Positions 43,166 through 52,080 of a stretch of DNA of 64,000 nucleotides are shown here, in pieces (position 1 is the first letter of the stretch; each line of letters opens with the position of its first letter). The position numbers were made by a program, and so were the translations under genes. The notes beneath the pieces are model-generated. The model was not told the origin of the DNA. It did not search any database and was given only the letters and a program-made list of their open reading frames with translations. Source of the DNA: an uncultured Oscillospiraceae bacterium (GTDB lineage Bacteria > Bacillota > Clostridia > Oscillospirales > Ruminococcaceae). Location of the stretch: the NCBI GenBank assembly GCA_934444765.1, contig CAKSDC010000007.1:25844-89843 (forward strand), given 5' to 3'.

Positions 43166-43900
43166 TTAAGCGTAACGTTCGGGAGTGCTTTCTATTAGAG
43201 AATACAGACACTCCAAAGCGTCAGACAGTCCGCCAAGACTATCTATTAAGCCAATATCCACGGCAGTTTTACCGTCTAAGATAGTACCTATATCCATTAC
43301 CAATTCGTTGGTGTTAAATAGTAGCTTTTTAAAAGTATCTTCTTTAATGGAACTATTCTTTACCACAAACTGAATAATTCTATTCTGCATTGAGTTTAAC
43401 CAATCTAAAGTTTGCGGAACTCCCACCACTAAGCCGTTTACTCTAACGGGGTGAATAGTCATAGTAGCAGACGGCACGATAAAAGATTTATCAGTACACA
43501 CCGCTAACGGAACGCCTATAGAATGACTTCCTCCTACTACTAACGATACCGTTGGAATTTTCATACCTGATATCAATTCTGCTATACCTAAACCAGCTTC
43601 AACGTCACCACCAGCAGTATTTAGGATTAATAGTAACCCTTTAATAGTCTTATCCTGTTCTATTGCCGTTAATAGTGGTATTAGATGTTCATACTTAGTA
43701 GTCTTGTTAGTGTTGGGCATAATATAGTGACCTTCCACTTGACCTATAATGGTAACACAACTTATAGGATACTTTGAATGATTAGTTGGAAACTCTCCAA
43801 ACTTTTCTAAAGCCTCTAAACGTTCATTAGATACTTCTATTGAACTTTCTTCTTCGTTAGAACTACCGTCTTCGTTATGAGTATACACTTGATTAGCCAT
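43166..43900 (-). CDS. ClpP-class serine protease, TepA-like
   Basis: A 244-residue ClpP-fold protease without a ClpX docking partner nearby. A polar N-terminus is followed by the core: LLILNTAGGDVEAGLGIAE near residue 90, nucleophile GGSHSIGVPLA near 122, and the His in SATMTIHPVR near 147. The TepA/YmfB family sits beside ftsK/spoIIIE in spore-formers and has been linked to sporulation and protein export. The neighbourhood here is the same. Confidence 0.88.
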   Translation of the reverse strand: MANQVYTHNEDGSSNEEESSIEVSNERLEALEKFGEFPTNHSKYPISCVTIIGQVEGHYIMPNTNKTTKYEHLIPLLTAIEQDKTIKGLLLILNTAGGDVEAGLGIAELISGMKIPTVSLVVGGSHSIGVPLAVCTDKSFIVPSATMTIHPVRVNGLVVGVPQTLDWLNSMQNRIIQFVVKNSSIKEDTFKKLLFNTNELVMDIGTILDGKTAVDIGLIDSLGGLSDALECLYSLIESTPERYA

Positions 43901-44034
43901 ACTATACCTCCTAAAGTATTATATACTATTATATTATAGTATACTCATACCTTAAAAGAATATTCATAGTATAATATCATACCAATATAATATTCTACCA
44001 TTATATATACAAAAAGTCAAGAGTAAAAGAGAAA

Positions 44035-44069
44035 GATAGCGTAGCACACAATAAGTATGCCACGCTATC
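44035..44069 (-). terminator. Stem-loop after sortase gene
   Basis: The arms GATAGCGTaGC and GCcACGCTATC (one mismatch) 40 bp beyond the sortase stop, read on the minus strand. Confidence 0.5.
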
Positions 44070-44110
44070 GAGAAAGGATGTTATGAAAAATGAAATTAAT
44101 CTAAAATCAA

Positions 44111-45523
44111 CTACTTTACTCTCTTAGCAAAGATAACTACTCTCATACCGTCGTTACCGTCGCAAGTTTGTAAAGTTAGAATATCCTGTCCATATTCTGG
44201 GAAGTCGTTAGTATCATATAGCATAGTCTGTTTGGTTAAAGCGATATGTTCATTGAACGTATCTTCGTCCATGTTTATGTACTTTTCATTCCAATACATA
44301 AAGTTAGTATCGGCTGCTAAACCAGATATAGAACAGCAAGCGTATATCTTATATAGTCTTTGGTCGGTATCGGTACTAATTTCTATAAGTGGGTGCTGAC
44401 TGTAATAGTTAATATCCTTATAGTACGCCAACTGTGAGAACATAGTATCGTCACTTAAATTATGACCGTATATCAATATAGTATTTGTAGTATGGACATC
44501 GTCTTTATAGTCGCTAAAGTTACACCTATAGTCGAACTCTATAGTACCTCTTGAACTTTCAGCACCGTTCCAACTATGTTGTAGATAGTAATCGTTATCG
44601 TATGGATACTGCATTAAAGGATAGTCTATATTAGTATCTTTAATAAATATCCAACCTTTCATATCAGGGTATGATTGGTTCCATTGAGTTACTAACGCTT
44701 GATTGGAAGTAAACGTATAGTTAGAATAGGTTTCTAAGTCTAATTCCCAACCTGAAAGTTTAGATACGTACGCTTTATATATACGTTCGTTCATATCTTT
44801 GGTAAGAGTTAATACTTCTTTATTGGTTAGTATTCCACTATAGAATGCGTTTTTTATGGTATTATTGCAATACGACTGTATAGACTTATAGTTTTCTTTA
44901 GTTACCGATTGAACGCACTTATCTATACTATTTAGGAACTTTTCTTTAGAAGTACTTTCAATTAGTTGCTTATCTAAGATATTTTTAGCGTACTTATAAA
45001 AGTATAGCATCTCGTTAGAAGATATTATCTCTTTAGAGGTTACTCTATATAGATACTTAACTACAGCTTGTTGACGCTGTTCGTTAGACTTAGAGTTACC
45101 ATATAGTATAGTGTCTATTTCGTTTTGAATGTACTCTATCTGTTCTTGTGGTGATAGAGTAGCTAAGTATACGTCTTTTTCTTCTTGGTCTGTAACCTCT
45201 TCAGACGTTACAGTAGTAGTGGTAGTAGTTTCTTCTGAAGTAGTAGTCTGTGGTACAGTAGTAGTTTCAACAATAGTAGTAGTATCTTGTGTAATAGTTT
45301 CTGTAGTAGTTACAGAACCTACACTCGTAGTCGTAGTAGCATCTACAGTAGTAGTACTTTCGGATTGCTTAGTAGTAGTCTTATGTGTACTGGTATTACT
45401 GCTATTATTCATAGTAGTAGCAACGGCGGTAGTAGTTTCATCGGCACTACATACCATTCCAGTAGAAAGTATACTAATAGTAAATATGCTAATTAATATA
45501 GCCTTTAAAGTTTTTTTGAGCAA
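44111..45523 (-). CDS. Class B sortase with Thr-rich stalk
   Basis: About 470 residues. Signal or anchor helix (1-25), an extremely Thr/Ser/Glu-rich stalk (about 28-115), a helical region (120-260), then the sortase B domain with the conserved His in ILIYGHNLSDDTMF near 360 and the catalytic TLQTC near 455 (Cys) and the Arg near 463 (MRVVIF). It links surface proteins to the wall; the long stalk is unusual, since most SrtB enzymes have a short anchor. The TTG at 45523 is chosen because AGGAG lies about 10 bases upstream and a clean signal peptide begins there. No matching sorting-signal protein lies in the window. Confidence 0.88.
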   Translation of the reverse strand: MLKKTLKAILISIFTISILSTGMVCSADETTTAVATTMNNSSNTSTHKTTTKQSESTTTVDATTTTSVGSVTTTETITQDTTTIVETTTVPQTTTSEETTTTTTVTSEEVTDQEEKDVYLATLSPQEQIEYIQNEIDTILYGNSKSNEQRQQAVVKYLYRVTSKEIISSNEMLYFYKYAKNILDKQLIESTSKEKFLNSIDKCVQSVTKENYKSIQSYCNNTIKNAFYSGILTNKEVLTLTKDMNERIYKAYVSKLSGWELDLETYSNYTFTSNQALVTQWNQSYPDMKGWIFIKDTNIDYPLMQYPYDNDYYLQHSWNGAESSRGTIEFDYRCNFSDYKDDVHTTNTILIYGHNLSDDTMFSQLAYYKDINYYSQHPLIEISTDTDQRLYKIYACCSISGLAADTNFMYWNEKYINMDEDTFNEHIALTKQTMLYDTNDFPEYGQDILTLQTCDGNDGMRVVIFAKRVK

Positions 45524-45648
45524 CGGACACACACTCCTAAAATTATAATATATTGCAAGCAAAAATATCGAACAATTATATTATATCACATTTGCCCAAA
45601 AAGTCAATAGATAGTTTAATATTTTTGATATCTTTCACACAACTTTCA

Positions 45649-46119
45649 CTAACACTCTTTTCCGTTAGACTTTATAGCTCTATCTATTTGACGCTTAGCA
45701 TCACGTTTAGCACTATCCTGACGCTTATCGTGTAGCTTTTTACCACGGCATAGTCCTAACTGAACCTTAACTTTGCTATCCTTAAAGTATAGCGATATTG
45801 GTATTAAGGTTAAGCCGTCTTGTTTTATAGTGCCGTATAGTCTATCTATCTCTTTGCGGTGAAGTAGTAGTCTTCTCACTCTTAGAGGGTCTTTATTGAA
45901 TATGTTTCCCTTTTCGTATGGTGATATATGCATACCTTTAATGTACACTTCGCCACGGTCGATAGAACACCAACTATCTTTTAAGTTTACGCTACCGTTA
46001 CGTATAGACTTAACCTCTGTGCCTACTAACTCTATGCCCGCTTCATAGCTTTCTAATATAAAGTAGTCATGTTTAGCCTTTCTGTTTTCTGTAATAGTCT
46101 TTATACCCTTAGATTTCAT
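45649..46119 (-). CDS. smpB: SsrA-binding protein SmpB
   Basis: A 156-residue RNA-binding protein that delivers tmRNA to stalled ribosomes. Typical are ENRKAKHDYFILESYEAGI, GTEVKSIR, and the basic C-terminal helix (GKKLHDKRQDSAKRDAKRQIDR). The ssrA RNA gene, often nearby, is not seen in the window. Confidence 0.96.
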   Translation of the reverse strand: MKSKGIKTITENRKAKHDYFILESYEAGIELVGTEVKSIRNGSVNLKDSWCSIDRGEVYIKGMHISPYEKGNIFNKDPLRVRRLLLHRKEIDRLYGTIKQDGLTLIPISLYFKDSKVKVQLGLCRGKKLHDKRQDSAKRDAKRQIDRAIKSNGKEC

Positions 46120-46170
46120 ATTAGAATACCTCCTGTAATAAGTATATGTACGGTCAAATTATGTTAATAT

Positions 46171-46199
46171 ATGATAGCACTTTTTTTGTACTTTGTCAA
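46171..46199 (-). promoter_or_regulatory. Sigma-A promoter of smpB
   Basis: On the minus strand TTGACA (46194-46199), 17 bp, TATCAT (46171-46176). Confidence 0.65.
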
Positions 46200-46226
46200 C
46201 CGTCTAAAAAATTAATATTTTAAATA

Positions 46227-46255
46227 TTGAAACTTGTTTTAAAGTATGATATAAT
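46227..46255 (+). promoter_or_regulatory. Sigma-A promoter of lipoprotein gene
   Basis: TTGAAA (46227-46232), 17 bp, TATAAT (46250-46255), 39 bp before the start. Confidence 0.7.
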
Positions 46256-46293
46256 CTAATAATAATGCAATTCTATGAGAGGATATACCGATT

Positions 46294-47088
46294 ATGAAAT
46301 TAAATACCTATTTACTTACTGCATTAATACTTTCTATGTTATGTATGCTTGTAAGCTGTGAAGATAGTTCTACTACCGTGGGTGTGGAACTTGGAAACTC
46401 TAATGATGAAACTATCACTTATAACAGTGACAATATAGATACTTACGCTACTACGTACGCCACTATTATGAATACTATTCAAACTGAAACCGTTACTACT
46501 CTTTCCGACGATGAATACTATACTACCTTAAAAGGCATAATTATGGATTACGAAACGCTACTTATAAATCTTAATAACCTTACTAACAACTTTGACGGTT
46601 CAACTGAATGGTTCAATAGCATCAACTCTTACTTTAATAAGTCTAAAAACTATCTGGATACTTTGAATAGAATGGAAGATACCGTTCCAGATAGCTATAA
46701 AGAAGTTCATAGTCAAATACTATACTGTGTCGAACACTATACGTCTTCGATATACTTGATTAAAGAAGCAGTATCTTGCTACATAAAAGACGATACTCAA
46801 AACGGCGATAACTTTATGATACAAGCTACTAACTATTCCGACTTAGCTAACAAACAGTGGGCTAACTTTAGAGGCTACGGCATAGAAGAGTATACTGGCG
46901 AAACTCTTCCTACTCAGAACCCTGTATCATACCCTGTACAGTCTCAAGAAGTAGTAGTATCTAACGATGATAACGAGGAAACTTATACTTTAATCTCTAA
47001 AGAAGCCGAAACTACCAAACCTACCAACGAAACCTACAACGACGGCTACAAGTTCGGCGGTGACAACGTATTTATATATACTAATTAA
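46294..47088 (+). CDS. Hypothetical lipoprotein
   Basis: A 264-residue lipoprotein: signal and lipobox MLVSC (Cys near 22), a Thr-rich region (40-75), a helical central domain (75-200) and a polar, Thr/Glu-rich end. I recognise no family. GAGAGGA precedes the ATG. It is alone between smpB and uvrA, on the opposite strand to both. Confidence 0.7.
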   Translation: MKLNTYLLTALILSMLCMLVSCEDSSTTVGVELGNSNDETITYNSDNIDTYATTYATIMNTIQTETVTTLSDDEYYTTLKGIIMDYETLLINLNNLTNNFDGSTEWFNSINSYFNKSKNYLDTLNRMEDTVPDSYKEVHSQILYCVEHYTSSIYLIKEAVSCYIKDDTQNGDNFMIQATNYSDLANKQWANFRGYGIEEYTGETLPTQNPVSYPVQSQEVVVSNDDNEETYTLISKEAETTKPTNETYNDGYKFGGDNVFIYTN

Positions 47089-47112
47089 TATCTAATCGAC
47101 TAAGTATACTAA

Positions 47113-47143
47113 TAGCGTCCTAACCTAAACGGTTAAGACGCTA
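47113..47143. terminator. Bidirectional terminator of lipoprotein and uvrA
   Basis: The 13-bp arms TAGCGTCCTAACC and GGTTAAGACGCTA (one mismatch), followed by ATTTTG, between converging genes. Confidence 0.7.
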
Positions 47144-47152
47144 ATTTTGTTA

Positions 47153-49978
47153 CTATCTATTTAATATCTTCTTTAGATACTTGCCAGTATATGAGGCTTC
47201 ACATTGAGCTATCTGTTCAGGAGTGCCAGTAGCTACCACGTTACCACCACCGTCACCACCTTCTACGCCTAAGTCGATGATGTAGTCGCAACTTTTAATA
47301 ACGTCTAAGTTGTGTTCTATTATTAGTACGGTATTTCCTGTATTAGCAAGTTCGTTTAATATATCTACTAATTTGTGAACGTCTGCTGAATGCAAACCCG
47401 TAGTAGGTTCATCTAAGATGTATATAGTCTTGCCTGTAGCCTTTTTGGAAAGTTCAGTAGCTAACTTAACTCTTTGAGCCTCTCCACCTGATAGTGTAGT
47501 AGCCGACTGTCCTATCTTGATATATCCTAAACCTACCGACTGCAAAGTAGCAAGTTTTTTAGCTATCTTAGGAACGTTTGAAAAAAACTGTACACCTTCA
47601 TCTATAGACATTTCTAACACGTCGCTAATAGACTTTCCTTTATAGTGGACTTCTAAAGTTTCACGATTGTAACGCTTACCCTTGCAAGCCTCACAAGGGA
47701 CGTATACGTCAGGTAGAAAGTTCATCTCTATTTTAATTATGCCGTCGCCCTCACATACTTCACAACGACCGCCCTTAACGTTAAAAGAAAATCTTCCCGC
47801 AGTGTAACCTTTAGCTTTACTGTCTACCGTTTGAGCGAATATATCCCTGATTTCCGAAAATACTCCAGTATAGGTTGCAGGGTTAGAACGTGGAGTTCTA
47901 CCTATTGGGGATTGGTCTATCACTATAACTTTGTCTAAGTGTTCAAGACCGTTTACAGAACCGAAGTCTGTAGCCTCTTCTTTGGAACGGTTCAGCCTAT
48001 TCAATAGATGTTTAGCAAGTATCTGATTTACTAAACTTGACTTACCCGAACCACTTACACCAGTAACACATACCATCATACCTAAAGGAATTTTAACGTC
48101 TATGTGCTTTAGATTGTTAGCGTAAGCGTCTAACACTTCAAGATAGTTTCCGTTGCCTTGCCTACGAACTTTTGGAACTGGTATAGACTTTTCACCACTT
48201 AGATACTGTCCCGTTACAGACTGTTTACACTGCAAAAGTTGTTGTGGTGTACCACTGAATACTATACTACCACCGTTCACGCCAGCCTCTACGCCTACGT
48301 CGACTACATAGTCGGCACTTAAGATAGTATCTTCATCATGTTCTACTACTATTAGAGTATTGCCTAAGTCTCGTAAACGTTTAAGAGTATCTATTAACTT
48401 ATCGTTATCTCTTTGGTGTAAGCCTATACTTGGTTCGTCTAAGATATATAACACACCAGTTAAACAAGAACCTATCTGTGTAGCTAATCTTATACGTTGA
48501 CTTTCACCACCTGAGAGTGTTCCTGCACTTCTTGATAGTGTTAGATACTCTAAGCCGACGTTCTTCAAAAAGTTTAGACGTTCTTTAATCTCTTTAATTA
48601 GTCTTTCGGCTATTATAGTATCTTTTTGACTTAGTACTAAACTATCGAAAAATTCCAGTATTTGAGTAACTGACTTATTACACAGAGTATCTATATTTAT
48701 GCCACCGACGGTAACGCCTAAGACTATCTTTTTTAATCTTTTGCCCTTGCAGTCTGGACAGGTTACTTCTTTTAGGTAGCGTCTAAAGTCGCTACGGTTA
48801 CGAGTGTTAATATCACTGGCACGTCTTTTTAGATTGTTTACTACACCTTCAAAGGTGGAGTATCTATAGCCACCGCCAAAGCTATCGATAACGTCTATCT
48901 TTATACGTTCGTCACCAGTACCATATAGGAACACGTTTAGTACGTCTTTGGGTAGACTTTTAATAGGAGTATCTAAAGATACGTTATATTGATTAGCTAT
49001 CGCTCTATAGTACATCATAGCCACTGAGTTATCACTTAAAGTGTTCCAACCGTTGGCAGATATACCACCATCTAATATAGACTTGTTCTCATCTGGAACT
49101 ACTGCGTTTACGTCTATTTCCTCAAATACACCTAAACCAGAACACGTTTCACACGCACCGTATGGATTGTTGAACGAAAACATTCTTGGTGAAAGTTCTT
49201 CTATAGAGATATCGTGTTCAGGGCAAGCGTAATTTTGAGAGTATAGCTTTTCTTCTCCACCTACTACCGATACTATTACTAAACCGTCTGCGGTATTCAT
49301 AGCAGTTTCGATACTTTCGGCAAGTCTTGAAACTATACTATCTTTAATTACTAACCTATCCACTACTACTTCTATAGAGTGCTTTTTATTTTTTTCAAGT
49401 TTAATATCTTCTGATAGGTCGTATATATTGCCGTCACAACGAACCCTAACATAACCTGAACGCTTAACCTTTTCAAGTTCTTTAATGTGTTCACCTTTAC
49501 GACCTCTAACTATAGGTGCTAATATTTGAATTTTAGTACCTGTTGGTAGTTTCATAACTGCGTCTACTACGTCGTCCACGGTTTGCATAGAAATTTCTCT
49601 GTTACATATTGGACAGTGTGGAACGCCTATACGTGCATATAGCAATCTTAAGTAGTCGTATATTTCAGTAACCGTTCCCACTGTAGAACGTGGATTTTTT
49701 GAAGTAGTCTTTTGGTCTATAGAAATACTTGGAGATAGTCCTTCTATGCTATCTACGTCAGGTTTTTTCATCTGTCCTAAGAACTGTCTTGCATAAGAGT
49801 TAAGACTTTCTAAATATCTTCTTTGACCGTCTGCGAATATAGTATCAAACGCTAAAGAACTTTTACCTGAACCACTTACACCCGTCATAACGGTTAAAGA
49901 GTTTTTAGGAATTTCAACGTCTACGTTTTTTAGATTGTGTTCTCTTGCACCTTTAACTATAATCTTATTAGTATCCAT
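47153..49978 (-). CDS. uvrA: Excinuclease ABC subunit A
   Basis: A 941-residue damage-recognition ATPase of nucleotide excision repair. Two ABC modules: Walker A GVSGSGKSSL near residues 34 and 640, signatures LSGGESQRIRLA near 488 and LSGGEAQRVKLA near 830, and zinc-finger cysteines CPICN near 104, CPDCKGKR near 410 and CEVCEGDG near 740. Length is standard. uvrB is not in the window. Confidence 0.97.
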   Translation of the reverse strand: MDTNKIIVKGAREHNLKNVDVEIPKNSLTVMTGVSGSGKSSLAFDTIFADGQRRYLESLNSYARQFLGQMKKPDVDSIEGLSPSISIDQKTTSKNPRSTVGTVTEIYDYLRLLYARIGVPHCPICNREISMQTVDDVVDAVMKLPTGTKIQILAPIVRGRKGEHIKELEKVKRSGYVRVRCDGNIYDLSEDIKLEKNKKHSIEVVVDRLVIKDSIVSRLAESIETAMNTADGLVIVSVVGGEEKLYSQNYACPEHDISIEELSPRMFSFNNPYGACETCSGLGVFEEIDVNAVVPDENKSILDGGISANGWNTLSDNSVAMMYYRAIANQYNVSLDTPIKSLPKDVLNVFLYGTGDERIKIDVIDSFGGGYRYSTFEGVVNNLKRRASDINTRNRSDFRRYLKEVTCPDCKGKRLKKIVLGVTVGGINIDTLCNKSVTQILEFFDSLVLSQKDTIIAERLIKEIKERLNFLKNVGLEYLTLSRSAGTLSGGESQRIRLATQIGSCLTGVLYILDEPSIGLHQRDNDKLIDTLKRLRDLGNTLIVVEHDEDTILSADYVVDVGVEAGVNGGSIVFSGTPQQLLQCKQSVTGQYLSGEKSIPVPKVRRQGNGNYLEVLDAYANNLKHIDVKIPLGMMVCVTGVSGSGKSSLVNQILAKHLLNRLNRSKEEATDFGSVNGLEHLDKVIVIDQSPIGRTPRSNPATYTGVFSEIRDIFAQTVDSKAKGYTAGRFSFNVKGGRCEVCEGDGIIKIEMNFLPDVYVPCEACKGKRYNRETLEVHYKGKSISDVLEMSIDEGVQFFSNVPKIAKKLATLQSVGLGYIKIGQSATTLSGGEAQRVKLATELSKKATGKTIYILDEPTTGLHSADVHKLVDILNELANTGNTVLIIEHNLDVIKSCDYIIDLGVEGGDGGGNVVATGTPEQIAQCEASYTGKYLKKILNR

Positions 49979-50072
49979 AATATATCACCTACAAACTTAA
50001 AAGAGTAATTACTACTTATTATACCACATATGATTAAAACATTCAATAAGAATAGAATATTTAATGTACTTT

Positions 50073-50294
50073 TTATAGTACATACTTATTGTTAGATAGT
50101 CCTAAAAGATAGTCCGCACTAAGATTAGTAGCTTTGCATATCTTGTACAGAGTGTTAGTATTGCAACCGTCATAGTATAGTTCTAAGTTATTTAAGGTTT
50201 TAGAACATATACCGCATAGTTTAGATAGTTCATAGATAGTCATATTCTGTTCCCAACGATACTTTTTAAGATTATATCCTAAGTTAGTGTTCAA
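50073..50294 (-). CDS. Small XRE-like HTH protein
   Basis: 73 residues, all helix-turn-helix: LSKLCGICSKTLNNLELYYDGCN and a C-terminal LYKICKATNLSADYLLGLS that matches the dimer-helix end of Cro/CI proteins. The recognition segment is unusual (ICSKTLNNLE). It lies 16 bp after the next XRE gene and is probably in its operon. Confidence 0.7.
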   Translation of the reverse strand: MNTNLGYNLKKYRWEQNMTIYELSKLCGICSKTLNNLELYYDGCNTNTLYKICKATNLSADYLLGLSNNKYVL

Positions 50295-50310
50295 AAAAGT
50301 TCCCTCCTAA

Positions 50311-50502
50311 CTACTGTAAAAGTTCAAACGGTGTGCAGTTAAGAGCAGTAGCTATTTTAACTAACAGATTAATACTAATACCTTTACCGTTTTCTATACC
50401 GCTGATGTGTGCTTGAGTACAACCTACTCTTTCGGCTAATTGGATTTGATATAGTCCAATCTGTCGTCTTTTTTGCCTAATATTTTTTCCTATGTCCTTC
50501 AT
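50311..50502 (-). CDS. XRE family transcriptional regulator
   Basis: 63 residues: GKNIRQKRRQIGLYQIQLAERVGCTQAHISGIENGKGI is a textbook HTH_3 fold, ending in NCTPFELLQ. It starts after GAGGTGA. An inverted repeat overlaps its -10 box, as expected for autoregulation. Confidence 0.82.
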   Translation of the reverse strand: MKDIGKNIRQKRRQIGLYQIQLAERVGCTQAHISGIENGKGISINLLVKIATALNCTPFELLQ

Positions 50503-50534
50503 ATGTAAATCACCTCTAAAATATATTTTGCTAA

Positions 50535-50557
50535 GTATTTCCTAACTTATGAAATAC
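50535..50557. promoter_or_regulatory. Inverted repeat, likely XRE operator
   Basis: GTATTTC (50535-50541) and GAAATAC (50551-50557), 9 bp apart, directly after the -10 box of the leftward XRE promoter, where a bound repressor would block transcription. Confidence 0.6.
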
Positions 50558-50586
50558 ATTTTATATTAGATTAACGAATAAGTCAA
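50558..50586 (-). promoter_or_regulatory. Promoter of the leftward XRE pair
   Basis: On the minus strand TTGACT (50581-50586), 17 bp, TAAAAT (50558-50563). Confidence 0.7.
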
Positions 50587-50772
50587 TCGATAAAAGGTTA
50601 ATTTTTCGGAAATTTTCAAAAATTCATGAAAAACCCACAATCTAAATAGTTTACAGTTATATGGTTTGTTAGCATAGTATATCGCAAATTTGTGACACAA
50701 ACATATTCAATAAGTATAGTTGACTGCACTATAACATTTAATCTTCAAATTAGAATATATGTCTATTATTAC
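50587..50772. other. AT-rich spacer between divergent XRE units
   Basis: Of the 356-bp gap between the two XRE units, this middle part shows no reading frame, no strong promoter and no long inverted repeat. The outer parts hold the two promoters and operators listed separately. Confidence 0.6.
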
Positions 50773-50801
50773 TTGACCTTTTGCCATTACTGTTGTATTA
50801 T
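50773..50801 (+). promoter_or_regulatory. Promoter of the rightward XRE gene
   Basis: TTGACC (50773-50778), 17 bp, TATTAT (50796-50801). Confidence 0.65.
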
Positions 50802-50806
50802 TATAT

Positions 50807-50831
50807 TATAAAATATCTAAGATATTTTATA
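50807..50831. promoter_or_regulatory. 25-bp perfect palindrome, likely operator
   Basis: The arms TATAAAATATCT and AGATATTTTATA are perfect 12-bp inverted copies around one base. It covers the expected transcription start of the rightward XRE gene. Confidence 0.75.
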
Positions 50832-50858
50832 GTATACTTACATAATGGGAGGATATCT

Positions 50859-51188
50859 ATGAAGTTTAATGAAATTCTTAAACACTTAATAACAACCAAA
50901 GGGTGTACACAGTCGGAATTTGCACAGAGCATAGGCGTTAAACCTAATACCGTATCCGATTGGCTAAACAAAGGTACAAGTCCAAATATAAAGTATATAT
51001 ATCTTATAGTTAAGTACTTTAACGTATCTTTTGATTACCTATTTACTGGTGTCAATTCGGCAAAAAAAACGCTCTCCAAAGAAGAAGAGGAACTTATACA
51101 ATACTTTAGAACCTTAACCGAAAAAGACCAGTACAGAGAACTTGGCAGACTTTCCATAATCGCCGACCTTAACAAAAAGGAAGTATAA
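50859..51188 (+). CDS. XRE family transcriptional regulator
   Basis: 109 residues. MKFNEILKHLITTKGCTQSEF begins an HTH_3 domain with VKPNTVSDWLNKGTSPN as recognition region, then VKYFNVSFDYLFTG; a helical C-terminal part (KEEEELIQYFRTLTEKDQYRELG) resembles small phage-like repressors. The ATG at 50859 follows GGGAGGA; the reading frame open upstream of it is promoter DNA. Confidence 0.85.
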   Translation: MKFNEILKHLITTKGCTQSEFAQSIGVKPNTVSDWLNKGTSPNIKYIYLIVKYFNVSFDYLFTGVNSAKKTLSKEEEELIQYFRTLTEKDQYRELGRLSIIADLNKKEV

Positions 51189-51193
51189 ACATA

Positions 51194-51222
51194 CAACGTC
51201 CAAAAACTTACTTTGGACGTTG
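51194..51222. terminator. Bidirectional terminator after XRE gene
   Basis: The perfect 11-bp arms CAACGTCCAAA and TTTGGACGTTG with a 7-base loop between converging genes. Confidence 0.7.
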
Positions 51223-51228
51223 CTGTTA

Positions 51229-52068
51229 TTATATATCGTAATATGTACCTATCTTTAACGCTTTGGAGTTGCTACCGTGTCCCACTTGAACGGTTTTAGC
51301 TATTGGGACTGTTTTGGGTACTATACTTAACACTATATCTTCTATAGTGGGTACTTCACAAGAAGTTTCCATAGCCGTGAACGTTCCTAATACTACGCCA
51401 TTAACCATATCGAACACTTTAGCTTGCTTATACTGGTTCAGTAAAGATATCATCTGATACGCTCCACCACTGCGAGCCTCTAAAAATAGTAGCTTATCTT
51501 TAAGGTTGGGAAGATATGGTGTACCTAATAGTTTACTAAAACATCTAACGTTTCCACCTATTAGAGTTCCTGACATATTAGAACCGTATATATACTTATA
51601 CTCTACGTTGAATAGGTCTTCTTTTTGATTTAGAACGTAGTCTTTAAACCGTCGTATCTGTAGAGTTCTATCCTTTTTTAGTAGATTAGTAATACTATAC
51701 AGATACGACGTTCTGTTGGTTTTAGCGTATATACTGTTCACTATCACGGTTAAGTCGCTATAGCCCATATATACAGCTTTAGAACGTTCTATCGTATGGT
51801 AGTCTAATAGACTAAGTACTTCATTGCTGGTATCTCCACCCGATATATCGCATATATAGTCTATGGTAGTATCTTCAAAAGCCTGCATTAGAGCGTCCGC
51901 TTTGATGTTGGCTAACTCTAAAATGGAAGTGTGTTCTAATATATTGTGCTTTAAATACTCTGGAATGGATACTTCTATACCCATATCGGATAATACCTTT
52001 ACTATCGACTGTGATACTCTAACACTATCCTTAGTATAGTCCGAAGTGTTTACTAACGCTATCTTCAT
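51229..52068 (-). CDS. S66 family peptidase (LD-carboxypeptidase-like)
   Basis: A 279-residue serine peptidase. Family S66 nucleophile MGYSDLT lies near residue 108, the Glu is in LLFLEARSGGA near 195, and the His in VQVGHGSNSKAL near 265. Members trim the terminal D-Ala of murein tetrapeptides or, as MccF, cleave peptide-nucleotide antibiotics. The sequence does not tell which. It lies 12 bp downstream of the dockerin protein gene. Confidence 0.85.
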   Translation of the reverse strand: MKIALVNTSDYTKDSVRVSQSIVKVLSDMGIEVSIPEYLKHNILEHTSILELANIKADALMQAFEDTTIDYICDISGGDTSNEVLSLLDYHTIERSKAVYMGYSDLTVIVNSIYAKTNRTSYLYSITNLLKKDRTLQIRRFKDYVLNQKEDLFNVEYKYIYGSNMSGTLIGGNVRCFSKLLGTPYLPNLKDKLLFLEARSGGAYQMISLLNQYKQAKVFDMVNGVVLGTFTAMETSCEVPTIEDIVLSIVPKTVPIAKTVQVGHGSNSKALKIGTYYDI

Positions 52069-52080
52069 AACAGAACTCCC

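Noticed and set aside
44083..44127. 14-codon rightward frame after AGAAAGGA, overlapping the sortase end
   Set aside because: It has a plausible ribosome site but no promoter, is antisense to the sortase 3' end, and shows no recognisable motif.
45129..45548. Long Val-rich frame opposite the sortase stalk
   Set aside because: It is the mirror of the Thr codons (ACT/AGT) of the sortase linker and has no ribosome site.
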